Positions 1 to 5,427 of a stretch of DNA of 5,427 bases are shown here, in pieces; position 1 is the first letter of the stretch, and each line of letters opens with the position of its first letter. The notes beneath the pieces were generated by a model that did no database searches, was not told where the DNA came from, and saw only the letters and a list, made by a program, of their open reading frames with translations. The position numbers were made by a program, and so were the translations under genes. The DNA is from an uncultured Clostridia bacterium (GTDB taxonomy: Bacteria; Bacillota; Clostridia; Oscillospirales; Acutalibacteraceae): contig CALEIO010000071.1 of NCBI GenBank assembly GCA_937875885.1, positions 1 through 5,427 on the forward strand, written 5' to 3'.

Positions 1-1147
1 GCAGGTGGGGACCTGTAGAATAACCTGTTGAACCTGCATAGCCGATGACCTGACCTGCCTCAACATACTGACCTGTATAAATAGTATGGTAAGAAAGGTG
101 AGCATAAATGGTAGCCTTTCCGCCGCCGTGGTCAATCCATACGTAGTTACCGTATCCACCACCGCAACCACAGCTGCCATATTTACCCCAGTTGTGTGTA
201 CAGCTGTTGTAAGAATCAATTACAGTACCAGAAGCAGAAGCTACAATTGTAGCGCCCATAAATCCTGAACCTGCAATATCAATACCACCGTGGTAGTAAC
301 CTGTTCTCTCCTCATAATACTGTGAGCTGAGGTAGTAGTAACCGGGAGCAGGCCATACATAGTTACCTGTATACTCAGGTGTCACGCTGCCGCTGTTGTC
401 GGGCTTTTCTTCCTCCTGAGGTTTCAGTGACTCATAATAATCCTGAATCTTCTGGTCAATTTCAGACTGAGATGTTTCGTTGGAATGAACAAGGCTCTCA
501 AGCTCATCCTTCTCTCCGTAAAGAGCCGCAAGAGCTTCTTCGTTTTCTGCCAGAAGGCTGTTAAGCTCTGACTGCTTAACCTCAAGGTCAGCTTTTTCTG
601 CTTCAAGCAGAGCTTTGTCTGTTTCGAGTTCTTCCACAACAACAGCTATTCCGTCAAGCTGTCCGTTAATATCATTGATGAGTTTTTCATCATAGTCGGA
701 CATATACTCAACAAGCTGCATTTTATCTACATAATCGTTGAAATCCTTTGCGCCAAGCACAATCTCCAGAGCAGAAGTGTCGCCTGCTATGTAAAGAGCA
801 CGGATTCTCTCGCGAAGAAGAGAAATCATCTCTTCCACTTTAAGATTAAGGGCAGTTTTCTCTGCTTCCTGCTCTGCAATCTTTGCATCAAACACAGCTA
901 TTTTCTCTCTGCTGACAGCAATCTGACTATTTACATTTGCAACTTTATTTGCAATTGTCTGCACATACACTTCCTGCTGTGCAATCTCGCCTTCTTTGTC
1001 TGCAATCATTGCATCGTATTCAGCAGCTTCCTGCTCAAGTCTGCTCTGCTCAGCCTGAAGGTCGCTCAAAGTATCCGCACTGGTAACAAACACAGCTCCA
1101 AGCACCATCACAACAGCCAATAAAGCCGATAAAATTTTCTTTTTCAT
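1..1147 (-). CDS. Secreted coiled-coil M23 family peptidase, probable FtsEX-controlled murein hydrolase (3' end cut by window edge)
   Basis: An open frame of 382 codons reads from the ATG at 1147 to the window edge without a stop. A GAGAGGTG ribosome binding site lies 5 nt upstream of the start. Residues 1-24 look like a signal peptide (MKKK, a hydrophobic run, then TSA before Asp25). Residues ~25-245 are Glu/Lys/Gln-rich heptad-like coiled coil, including a PcsB/CwlO-like segment (~110-145, RALYIAGDTSALEIVLGAKD). A Pro/Glu linker (~242-260) leads to an M23 (LytM-type) endopeptidase domain. The zinc ligands H286 and D290 are visible in HGGID, H350 lies in YAHLS, and the final HxH motif is cut after H381 (GPHL). 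Members with intact motifs cleave peptidoglycan cross-bridges or stem peptides outside the membrane. Position directly after ftsEX points to control by FtsX, as for PcsB, CwlO and EnvC; this is inferred from family and context. A Cys/Gly-rich insert (C316, C326, C328) lies inside the domain. The family is confident; exact substrate and active state are not known. Confidence 0.93.
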   Translation of the reverse strand, partial: MKKKILSALLAVVMVLGAVFVTSADTLSDLQAEQSRLEQEAAEYDAMIADKEGEIAQQEVYVQTIANKVANVNSQIAVSREKIAVFDAKIAEQEAEKTALNLKVEEMISLLRERIRALYIAGDTSALEIVLGAKDFNDYVDKMQLVEYMSDYDEKLINDINGQLDGIAVVVEELETDKALLEAEKADLEVKQSELNSLLAENEEALAALYGEKDELESLVHSNETSQSEIDQKIQDYYESLKPQEEEKPDNSGSVTPEYTGNYVWPAPGYYYLSSQYYEERTGYYHGGIDIAGSGFMGATIVASASGTVIDSYNSCTHNWGKYGSCGCGGGYGNYVWIDHGGGKATIYAHLSYHTIYTGQYVEAGQVIGYAGSTGYSTGPHL

Positions 1148-1180
1148 ACATTCACCTCTCGGGCAGAAAGTCACAAAACC

Positions 1181-2086
1181 TTACCAACCCAACAATTCGT
1201 TACCTTCTTTTCTGAGATAACGTCCGATAGAAACCATACTTCCTATTGCACCGATAAGCACACCTGCGCCGATAAATGCAAGTGTAAGCCAGTTGCCAAC
1301 CTCTGAATAAGGAATAAGCTCAATAGGCATAATGTTGACAATAGCTGTCTTGAGTGCATCGTAAAGGAAATAAATAATTACTGAAGAAATAACACCGGAG
1401 ATAAGTCCGATAACCATACCCTCAATAACAAAGGGAATACGAACAAATGTATCTGTAGCACCTACAGATTTCATAATACTTATCTCAAATCTTCTGGAAT
1501 ACATTGTCATTCTGATGCTGTTGGAAATAATGAAGATTGAAATAAGCACCAAGGCAACAACAATCCACAGACTTACTGTGGAAACAAGTGTGCTGAGCTC
1601 TGTGAGCTTTTCTGCAATAGCTCTGGTATCTCTTGCAGAATCAACACCATCAACGCTGAGAATTGCAGCAATTGTGCTATCATACATAGCAAGGTCCTTC
1701 ATTGTTACATCAACTGCATTTGGCAGCGGGTTACCCTCGCCCATAAGCTGCTGAAAAATATCTTCACCTACAGTTTCCTGGTAATCCTTGATAGCTTCAT
1801 CCTTGCTGATTACCGCAGTAGCTGTTACATTATCAAGACGACAAATCTCATCGCTTATGTACACAGCCTCAAGCTCTGTAACCTCCTGCTCAAGGAATAC
1901 TCGGGTTACATTTGTGCCGCCGATACTCTCCAGATTGTGAGATACTGTGAGAGTAAGCAGTTCTGCTGTACCTGTCAGAAGCAGACAGGAAATAAGCACA
2001 CCGATAGAAGCAATGCTCATCATTCGGTTGCTCCATATACTTTTTATACCTTCTTTTATCAAATATCCAAATCCACTGATTCTCAT
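1181..2086 (-). CDS. ftsX: Cell division ABC transporter permease-like protein FtsX
   Basis: This 301-residue protein has the FtsX layout. A short cytoplasmic N-terminus is followed by TM1 (~23-48), a large extracytoplasmic loop (~50-170), then TM2 (~171-193), TM3 (~218-241) and TM4 (~265-288). Family landmarks are NPLPNAVDV in the loop (119-127) and the cytoplasmic segment RRFEISIMKSVGATD before TM3 (198-212), which resembles the FtsX coupling region. The length is normal for the family. FtsX does not transport; it passes the FtsE ATPase cycle to extracellular murein hydrolases, usually through the first large loop binding a coiled-coil partner. The start has an AGAGGAAA-type ribosome binding site close upstream, and the gene begins 16 nt after the ftsE stop. 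The M23 gene 33 nt downstream is the natural partner. No truncation or missing segment is seen. Confidence 0.95.
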   Translation of the reverse strand: MRISGFGYLIKEGIKSIWSNRMMSIASIGVLISCLLLTGTAELLTLTVSHNLESIGGTNVTRVFLEQEVTELEAVYISDEICRLDNVTATAVISKDEAIKDYQETVGEDIFQQLMGEGNPLPNAVDVTMKDLAMYDSTIAAILSVDGVDSARDTRAIAEKLTELSTLVSTVSLWIVVALVLISIFIISNSIRMTMYSRRFEISIMKSVGATDTFVRIPFVIEGMVIGLISGVISSVIIYFLYDALKTAIVNIMPIELIPYSEVGNWLTLAFIGAGVLIGAIGSMVSIGRYLRKEGNELLGW

Positions 2087-2102
2087 AACATTTCCTCTTA
2101 AA

Positions 2103-2777
2103 TTAACCCTGAATATCCACTGTGTCTGAAACCACTACACCCTTATCGATAGTGATAACCCTGCGATTAAAACTCTGAACAAGGTCCAGTTCATGAGTAA
2201 CAATAAGAATTGTTGTGCCTCTTTTGTTGATTTCAGAGAGAAGCTCCAAAATCTCATAGCTCATTTCAGGGTCGATATTACCTGTAGGCTCGTCTGCAAT
2301 AATCATCTGGGGATTATTCACAAGAGCACGTGCAAGACCTACACGCTGCTGCTCACCGCCTGAAAGTTCAGAGGGATATCTGTCGGCTTTAGCCTCCAGA
2401 CCTACAAGTTCAAGAATATAAGGAACACGCTTTTTGATAGCTCTGGGTCTTGCACCGATAGCACGCATAGCAAATGCCACGTTATCATACACAGTCATCT
2501 TGTCAATAAGTCTGAAATCCTGGAACACAATGCCCATTGTACGTCTGAGCTTGGGCACGTGACGTCTTTTCATCTTATCAAGCTGCATTCCGTTTACAAT
2601 AATAGAGCCGGAGGTGGGCACCTCTTCTCTCATAATAAGTTTAAGGAATGTACTTTTACCTGCACCAGAAGAACCAACAATAAATACAAACTCACCTTTT
2701 TCGATGGTAAGACTTGCTTTATTAAGCGCATGGGTTCCCGTTGCATATACTTTGGAAACATTTCTGAATTCAATCAT
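2103..2777 (-). CDS. ftsE: Cell division ATP-binding protein FtsE
   Basis: The start chosen at 2777 gives 224 residues ([11 protein letters not shown]...), the usual FtsE length. The frame stays open to an ATG at 2840, but those 21 extra residues (Cys/Tyr/Arg-rich) are unlike FtsE and would be encoded by the promoter region. An AGAAGGCGG site supports 2777. All ABC ATPase motifs are present: Walker A GSSGAGKS (35-42), Q-loop Q86 in VFQDFRL, signature LSGGEQQ (138-144), Walker B MIIADEP with E163, and H-loop H195. [13 protein letters not shown] and the final VSDTV stretch are typical of FtsE. FtsE binds FtsX at the inner face of the membrane and powers control of cell-wall hydrolysis during division or elongation. 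It is the first gene of the ftsE-ftsX-M23 operon. The protein looks intact and catalytically competent. Confidence 0.96.
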   Translation of the reverse strand: MIEFRNVSKVYATGTHALNKASLTIEKGEFVFIVGSSGAGKSTFLKLIMREEVPTSGSIIVNGMQLDKMKRRHVPKLRRTMGIVFQDFRLIDKMTVYDNVAFAMRAIGARPRAIKKRVPYILELVGLEAKADRYPSELSGGEQQRVGLARALVNNPQMIIADEPTGNIDPEMSYEILELLSEINKRGTTILIVTHELDLVQSFNRRVITIDKGVVVSDTVDIQG

Positions 2778-2783
2778 AACAAT

Positions 2784-2792
2784 CCGCCTTCT
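2784..2792 (-). promoter_or_regulatory. Ribosome binding site of ftsE
   Basis: The minus strand reads AGAAGGCGG, ending 6 nt before the ATG at 2777; the AGAAGG core is 9 nt from it. This decides the ftsE start over the in-frame ATG at 2840, which would place the start codon upstream of the predicted -35 box. Confidence 0.7.
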
Positions 2793-2804
2793 ATATATAT
2801 AAAC

Positions 2805-2834
2805 ATATAAGCACATAAGACACTCAGGTGTCAA
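2805..2834 (-). promoter_or_regulatory. Sigma-A-type promoter for the ftsE-ftsX-M23 operon
   Basis: The minus strand carries a perfect -35 box TTGACA (2829-2834), an 18-nt spacer and TTATAT (2805-2810) as -10, preceded by TGC, an extended -10 pattern. Transcription would start near 2797, giving a short leader of about 20 nt that just contains the ribosome binding site. The -10 matches the consensus only partly, so the exact start is uncertain. The location between the upstream terminator-like hairpin and ftsE is as expected for an independent operon promoter. Confidence 0.6.
2819..2832. promoter_or_regulatory. Short palindrome overlapping the ftsE -35 box (possible operator)
   Basis: GACAC-TCAG-GTGTC is a perfect 5-bp inverted repeat with a 4-bp centre. 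It overlaps four bases of the -35 hexamer and the start of the spacer. A dimeric regulator bound here would block RNA polymerase. Short palindromes also occur by chance, no regulator is identified, and the arms do not extend beyond 5 bp, so this is only a candidate. Confidence 0.25.
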
Positions 2835-2865
2835 ATGCATATATTGGTAATAATCCTATTTACTG

Positions 2866-2914
2866 AAAATCGCTTTGCGCACAGCCTCGTCGGGCGAGAC
2901 TGCGCACAAAGCGA
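2866..2914 (-). terminator. Bulged hairpin after the CdaR-type regulator, probable intrinsic terminator
   Basis: Outer arms TCGCTTTG (2870-2877) and CAAAGCGA (2907-2914) pair perfectly. CGCA (2878-2881) pairs with TGCG (2901-2904), and CTCG (2886-2889) pairs with CGAG (2895-2898) around a 5-nt loop. Two-base CA bulges lie on each side. On the minus strand it starts 13 nt past the regulator stop codon and is followed by only four T residues. The stem is GC-rich and long for a terminator, and the T tract is short, so termination may be partial. It could instead be a copy of an intergenic repeat. Confidence 0.55.
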
Positions 2915-2927
2915 ATCATACGTCAAA

Positions 2928-4013
2928 TCAATACTTAGTGGGGCTCGCAGTCAGATACTTTTTAACCATAAGAGCTACCTTGAATACAATTGCGTCCTCA
3001 AACTCTCTGAGATCAAGACCAGTAAGCTTCTTGATTTTTTCAAGACGATAAACCAGAGTGTTTCTGTGAACGAAGAGTTTTCTTGATGTTTCAGAAACGT
3101 TCAGGTTGTTTTCAAAGAACTTCTGGATTGTGAAGAGTGTCTCCTGATCCAGGCTATCGATGGAACCGCGCTTAAATACTTCCTTGAGGAACATATCGCA
3201 AAGTGTGGTGGGAAGCTGATAAACAAGACGAGCAATACCCAGATTATCGTAGCTTACAATAGAACGCTCTGTGTCAAATACCTTACCAACCTCAAGAGCA
3301 ACCTGAGCTTCCTTGAAGGAATGAGCAAGATCCTTGATGCCCATTACGGATGTACCGATACCAACGGAGCAATGTGTGTAAATCTCGCTGGAAAGTGTGT
3401 CAACAATAGAACTTGCAAGTTTCTCAAGATCCTTGCTGTCTATGCCGTTCTTAAGCTCCTTAACAAGAGCAATGTCGGTTTCGTTGATGTTGATAACGAA
3501 ATCCTTGTTCTTGTCGGGGAAGAGATTCTGAATAATATCGTAAGCAGAAATATCTGTCTTGGATGTAATCTTAATAAGGAAGCATACTCTGGTAACATCA
3601 TTGTTGAAGTGAAGCTCACGAGCTTTGATGTAAATATCACCGGGCAGAATATTGTCAAGAATAACATTCTTGATGAAGTTGCTTCTGTCGTACTTCTCAT
3701 CGTAGTACTGCTTGATACTTGCAAGAGAAACAGACAGCAGCTGAACATATTTCTGTGCCAGTTCATCGGAACCGGAAACAAAAACTGCATACTCGGCTCT
3801 TGCGCTGTTGCCAAAAGCCTTGTATGTGCAACCGTTGATAACAAAAGGAACTGTTGCACTCAAAGTTTCGGAGTTGATGTTCTCGTTAACCTCGCCGATT
3901 CTGCCGAGTTCTGAACAGGCGATTACAACTGAAGTTTCATCAACAACGCCGATAACTCTGTCGATAGCGTCCTTCATCTGGTGGATAATACCCTGAAATA
4001 ATCTGTTAGACAT
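2928..4013 (-). CDS. CdaR/PucR-type transcriptional regulator with C-terminal helix-turn-helix
   Basis: This is a 361-residue cytoplasmic protein with no membrane segment or signal peptide. Residues ~1-100 resemble the sugar-diacid recognition domain of CdaR (MSNRLFQGIIHQMKDAIDRV, then VVDETSVVIACSELGRIGE). Residues ~135-255 resemble the degenerate GGDEF-like domain common in PucR/CdaR proteins (CSVGIG, then LAHSFKEAQVALEVGK). Residues ~300-352 are the PucR-type C-terminal HTH, with NVSETSRKLFVHRNTLVYRLEKI as its core. The start has a perfect GGAGG site 7 nt upstream. Relatives activate carbohydrate, sugar-acid or purine genes in response to a small ligand. The ligand and targets here are not shown; the neighbouring sugar-ABC ATPase suggests carbon metabolism, but a terminator separates the two. 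It appears to be a single-gene transcript with its own promoter. The family assignment is firm, the role inferred. Confidence 0.88.
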   Translation of the reverse strand: MSNRLFQGIIHQMKDAIDRVIGVVDETSVVIACSELGRIGEVNENINSETLSATVPFVINGCTYKAFGNSARAEYAVFVSGSDELAQKYVQLLSVSLASIKQYYDEKYDRSNFIKNVILDNILPGDIYIKARELHFNNDVTRVCFLIKITSKTDISAYDIIQNLFPDKNKDFVININETDIALVKELKNGIDSKDLEKLASSIVDTLSSEIYTHCSVGIGTSVMGIKDLAHSFKEAQVALEVGKVFDTERSIVSYDNLGIARLVYQLPTTLCDMFLKEVFKRGSIDSLDQETLFTIQKFFENNLNVSETSRKLFVHRNTLVYRLEKIKKLTGLDLREFEDAIVFKVALMVKKYLTASPTKY

Positions 4014-4101
4014 AAGCTTGCCTCCGCTACATTAATGATTAGTAGTCAAAATCCCGAATGGTTTGTGGGAATGATACCAAAAATAATATAATTTCATATA
4101 C

Positions 4102-4130
4102 ATATTACACAAAAAAAAATAAAAATGCAA
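4102..4130 (-). promoter_or_regulatory. Probable sigma-A-type promoter for the CdaR/PucR-type regulator
   Basis: The minus strand reads TTGCAT (4125-4130), a 17-nt T-rich spacer, then TAATAT (4102-4107). Transcription would start near 4095, giving a leader of about 80 nt before the ATG at 4013. The region is so AT-rich that other -10-like hexamers exist nearby, for example TATATT with a TTGTGT -35 after a 16-nt spacer, so the exact promoter is uncertain. Confidence 0.5.
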
Positions 4131-4167
4131 CCTTTTTTCAAAAAAAAACTTATTTTTTTATAAAAAA
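4131..4167. promoter_or_regulatory. A/T tracts just upstream of the regulator promoter (UP-element-like or curved DNA)
   Basis: Runs of 6 T (4133-4138), 9 A (4140-4148), 7 T (4153-4159) and 6 A (4162-4167) sit directly upstream of the -35 box, about 8-12 bp apart. Such tracts can bend DNA and bind the RNA polymerase alpha subunit. The function is inferred from position and composition alone. Confidence 0.35.
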
Positions 4168-4324
4168 TGCTGAACAAAGTTAATATAAGCAGAAAAAACA
4201 ATGACAAATTTAGCCTTTTTACCTATCTTAATTGTCGTTAAATAGCACGAAAGCTCTCCTCTCTCCACTGCTTAAACAGCAGTCTAAACTCTCTTCTTTG
4301 TACAATATTACAAGCCGTAACAAC

Positions 4325-4359
4325 AAAAAAACAGCAGAAAGCCGAAACTTTCTGCTGTT
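4325..4359 (-). terminator. Strong intrinsic terminator of the sugar ABC ATPase gene
   Basis: A perfect 12-bp stem, AACAGCAGAAAG (4330-4341) and CTTTCTGCTGTT (4348-4359), encloses a 6-nt loop. On the minus strand it is followed by an uninterrupted T run (4331-4325, partly shared with the stem base). It begins 18 nt after the ATPase stop codon. There is no T run on the plus-strand side, so it works in one direction. Confidence 0.92.
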
Positions 4360-4377
4360 GATGTTAATATAAAGTTA

Positions 4378-5427
4378 TCAGTTAACGATTGTACGCTCTG
4401 TCTCTTTATCAAAGATGTGTACACGAGTGAGGTCAAGAGCGATCTTGATTGTATCACCGGGTTTTGCCTTGGATGTGGGAGCAACACGAGCTGTGATGGA
4501 TGTGCCATCGATATCAACGTAGAGGTAAATCTCTGCGCCCATAAGCTCTGTAACATCAACCTTTGCCTCAAGAACGCCGTCTGTTGCCTTCTCAAGGAAC
4601 TCGGGCTCGTCGTGAACGTGCTCAGGACGGATACCGAAGCGAACTTCCTTGCCAATGTAAGGAGTGAGTTTACCTTCTGCATTCTTGGAGTCGGGCAGAC
4701 GCATCTCATACTTACCAAACTTAAGACCTACACCGTCACCCATCTTGATGAGAGTTGCATCTGCAAAGTTCATCTGGGGAGAACCGATAAAGCCGGCAAC
4801 GAACTCATTGCAAGGCATATCGTAGAGGTTCTGGGGAGTATCAACCTGCTGAATGAAGCCGTCCTTCATAACAACGATACGAGTACCCATTGTCATAGCC
4901 TCTGTCTGGTCATGTGTAACATAGATGAATGTTGTGCCGAGTCTCTGATAGAGCTTGTTGATCTCTGTTCTCATGTTAGCACGGAGCTTAGCATCGAGGT
5001 TTGAGAGAGGCTCGTCGAGAAGGAATACCTTAGGATCACGAACGATAGCACGACCGAGAGCAACACGCTGTCTCTGACCACCGGAGAGAGCCTTGGGACG
5101 TCTGTCAAGATACTGCTCGATACCGAGGATTCTTGCAGCCTCTTCAACTCTTCTCTTGATTTCTTCCTTGGGCATCTTTCTGAGCTTAAGGCCGAATGCC
5201 ATATTATCGTAAACGGACATATGGGGATACAGAGCATAGTTCTGGAATACCATTGCGATATCTCTGTCTTTTGGTTCTACGTCGTTAACGCGTCTGTCAC
5301 CGATTAACAAATCTCCACCAGAGATTTCTTCCAAACCAGCAACCATACGCAGCGTTGTAGATTTACCACATCCAGATGGTCCTACGAATACAATGAATTC
5401 TTTATCTTTAATCTTTAGATTAAAATC
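4378..5427 (-). CDS. msmX: Sugar ABC transporter ATP-binding protein, MalK/MsmX/UgpC family (5' end cut by window edge)
   Basis: The frame is open to the right edge, giving 349 visible residues; about 20 N-terminal residues are missing compared with the ~370-residue family. The internal ATG at 5346 is not the start, because Walker A lies upstream of it. Numbering from the first visible residue: Walker A GPSGCGKST (16-24), Q-loop Q62 in MVFQNYALYPHMSVYDN, signature LSGGQ (114-118), Walker B VFLLDEP with E139, and H-loop H172 in VTHDQTEAM. The last ~130 residues form the OB/TOBE-type regulatory domain (FGIRPEHV, VTELMGAEIYLY), the mark of MalK-like ATPases. The protein drives uptake of sugars or sugar phosphates with membrane permeases and a binding protein. 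No permease gene follows and a terminator does, which fits MsmX-type ATPases that serve several importers in Gram-positives. The sugar cannot be told from sequence; the symbol is a family-level choice (malK or ugpC are alternatives). Confidence 0.93.
   Translation of the reverse strand, partial: DFNLKIKDKEFIVFVGPSGCGKSTTLRMVAGLEEISGGDLLIGDRRVNDVEPKDRDIAMVFQNYALYPHMSVYDNMAFGLKLRKMPKEEIKRRVEEAARILGIEQYLDRRPKALSGGQRQRVALGRAIVRDPKVFLLDEPLSNLDAKLRANMRTEINKLYQRLGTTFIYVTHDQTEAMTMGTRIVVMKDGFIQQVDTPQNLYDMPCNEFVAGFIGSPQMNFADATLIKMGDGVGLKFGKYEMRLPDSKNAEGKLTPYIGKEVRFGIRPEHVHDEPEFLEKATDGVLEAKVDVTELMGAEIYLYVDIDGTSITARVAPTSKAKPGDTIKIALDLTRVHIFDKETERTIVN

Larger units (their letters stand above)
4014..4377. 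other. AT-rich 364-bp intergenic region between the ABC ATPase and the regulator
   Basis: This stretch holds the ATPase terminator at its right end and the regulator promoter, A/T tracts and leader at its left. Between about 4170 and 4320 I see no supportable gene. A 6-bp hairpin (ACTGCT/AGCAGT, 4267-4283) lacks a T tract. A second weak minus-strand promoter-like pair, TTGTCA-N16-TATTAA, lies near 4185-4210. Confidence 0.7.

Noticed and set aside
2778..2840. An N-terminal extension of FtsE starting at the ATG at 2840.
   Set aside because: The added residues are unlike FtsE, the region holds the -35 and -10 boxes, and a ribosome binding site fits the start at 2777.
3321..3914. A 197-residue plus-strand frame antisense to the regulator gene.
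   Set aside because: It lies wholly inside the confident CdaR/PucR-type gene, has a Cys/Asn-rich composition typical of antisense frames, and matches no family I know.
4198..4241. Loose inverted repeat (ACAATGACAAATT against AATTGTCGTTA) considered as an operator.
   Set aside because: The arms differ in length and sequence, the region is AT-rich, and it is about 70 bp upstream of the best promoter.
4201..4245. A 14-codon plus-strand frame (MTNLAFLPILIVVK) rich in Leu, Ile and Val, followed by a small hairpin at 4267-4283, resembling a branched-chain amino acid attenuator leader.
   Set aside because: The ribosome binding site is weak, no T tract follows the hairpin, and no plus-strand gene lies downstream for it to control; all genes here are on the minus strand.
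4267..4283. Hairpin ACTGCT-TAAAC-AGCAGT considered as a second terminator.
   Set aside because: The stem is only 6 bp and neither strand has a T run after it.
4417..5004. A 195-residue plus-strand frame antisense to the sugar ABC ATPase gene.
   Set aside because: It is a shadow of a well-supported conserved gene, is rich in Cys and His without a recognisable domain, and has no credible start context.
1..5427. Search for a new defence system, mobile element, CRISPR array, tRNA or riboswitch.
   Set aside because: The window is filled by five recognisable housekeeping-type genes; no transposase, integrase, direct-repeat array, tRNA-like cloverleaf or known riboswitch core was seen.

Overview
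The window looks like chromosomal DNA from a low-to-moderate GC Gram-positive bacterium, most likely a member of Clostridia (Oscillospirales/Ruminococcaceae-like). The reasons are the strong GGAGG-type ribosome binding sites, sigma-A-type promoters, AT-rich intergenic DNA, an FtsEX plus coiled-coil M23 hydrolase operon, and a stand-alone MsmX/UgpC-type sugar ABC ATPase next to a CdaR/PucR-type regulator. The genus is inference. All five genes lie on the minus strand, so the window reads right to left.

In transcription order: (1) 5427-4378 is a sugar-importer ATPase of the MalK/MsmX/UgpC family. Its first ~20 codons are outside the window, and it ends at a strong intrinsic terminator (4325-4359). 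(2) 4377-4014 is a 364-bp AT-rich intergenic region holding that terminator, A/T tracts and a probable promoter. (3) 4013-2928 is a CdaR/PucR-type transcription regulator with a C-terminal HTH. (4) 2927-2778 holds a large imperfect hairpin that probably terminates the regulator transcript, then a good promoter for the next operon, overlapped by a short palindrome. (5) 2777-2103 ftsE, 2086-1181 ftsX and 1147-1 a secreted coiled-coil M23 peptidase form a tight operon with gaps of 16 and 33 nt. The M23 gene runs off the left edge just before its last catalytic histidine.

The functional core is the cell-wall remodelling module. FtsE hydrolyses ATP in the cytoplasm, FtsX carries the conformational signal across the membrane, and the secreted coiled-coil/M23 protein is the likely hydrolase (or hydrolase activator) that FtsX controls, as in the known FtsEX-PcsB, FtsEX-CwlO and FtsEX-EnvC systems. 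The ATPase and regulator upstream are probably separate units for carbohydrate uptake and its control.

I found no mobile element, CRISPR array, tRNA, rRNA or clearly new system. The items most worth a second look are the bulged hairpin at 2866-2914 (possible dispersed repeat), the palindrome over the ftsE -35 box, the Cys/Gly-rich insert in the M23 domain, and the A-tract-rich promoter of the regulator.
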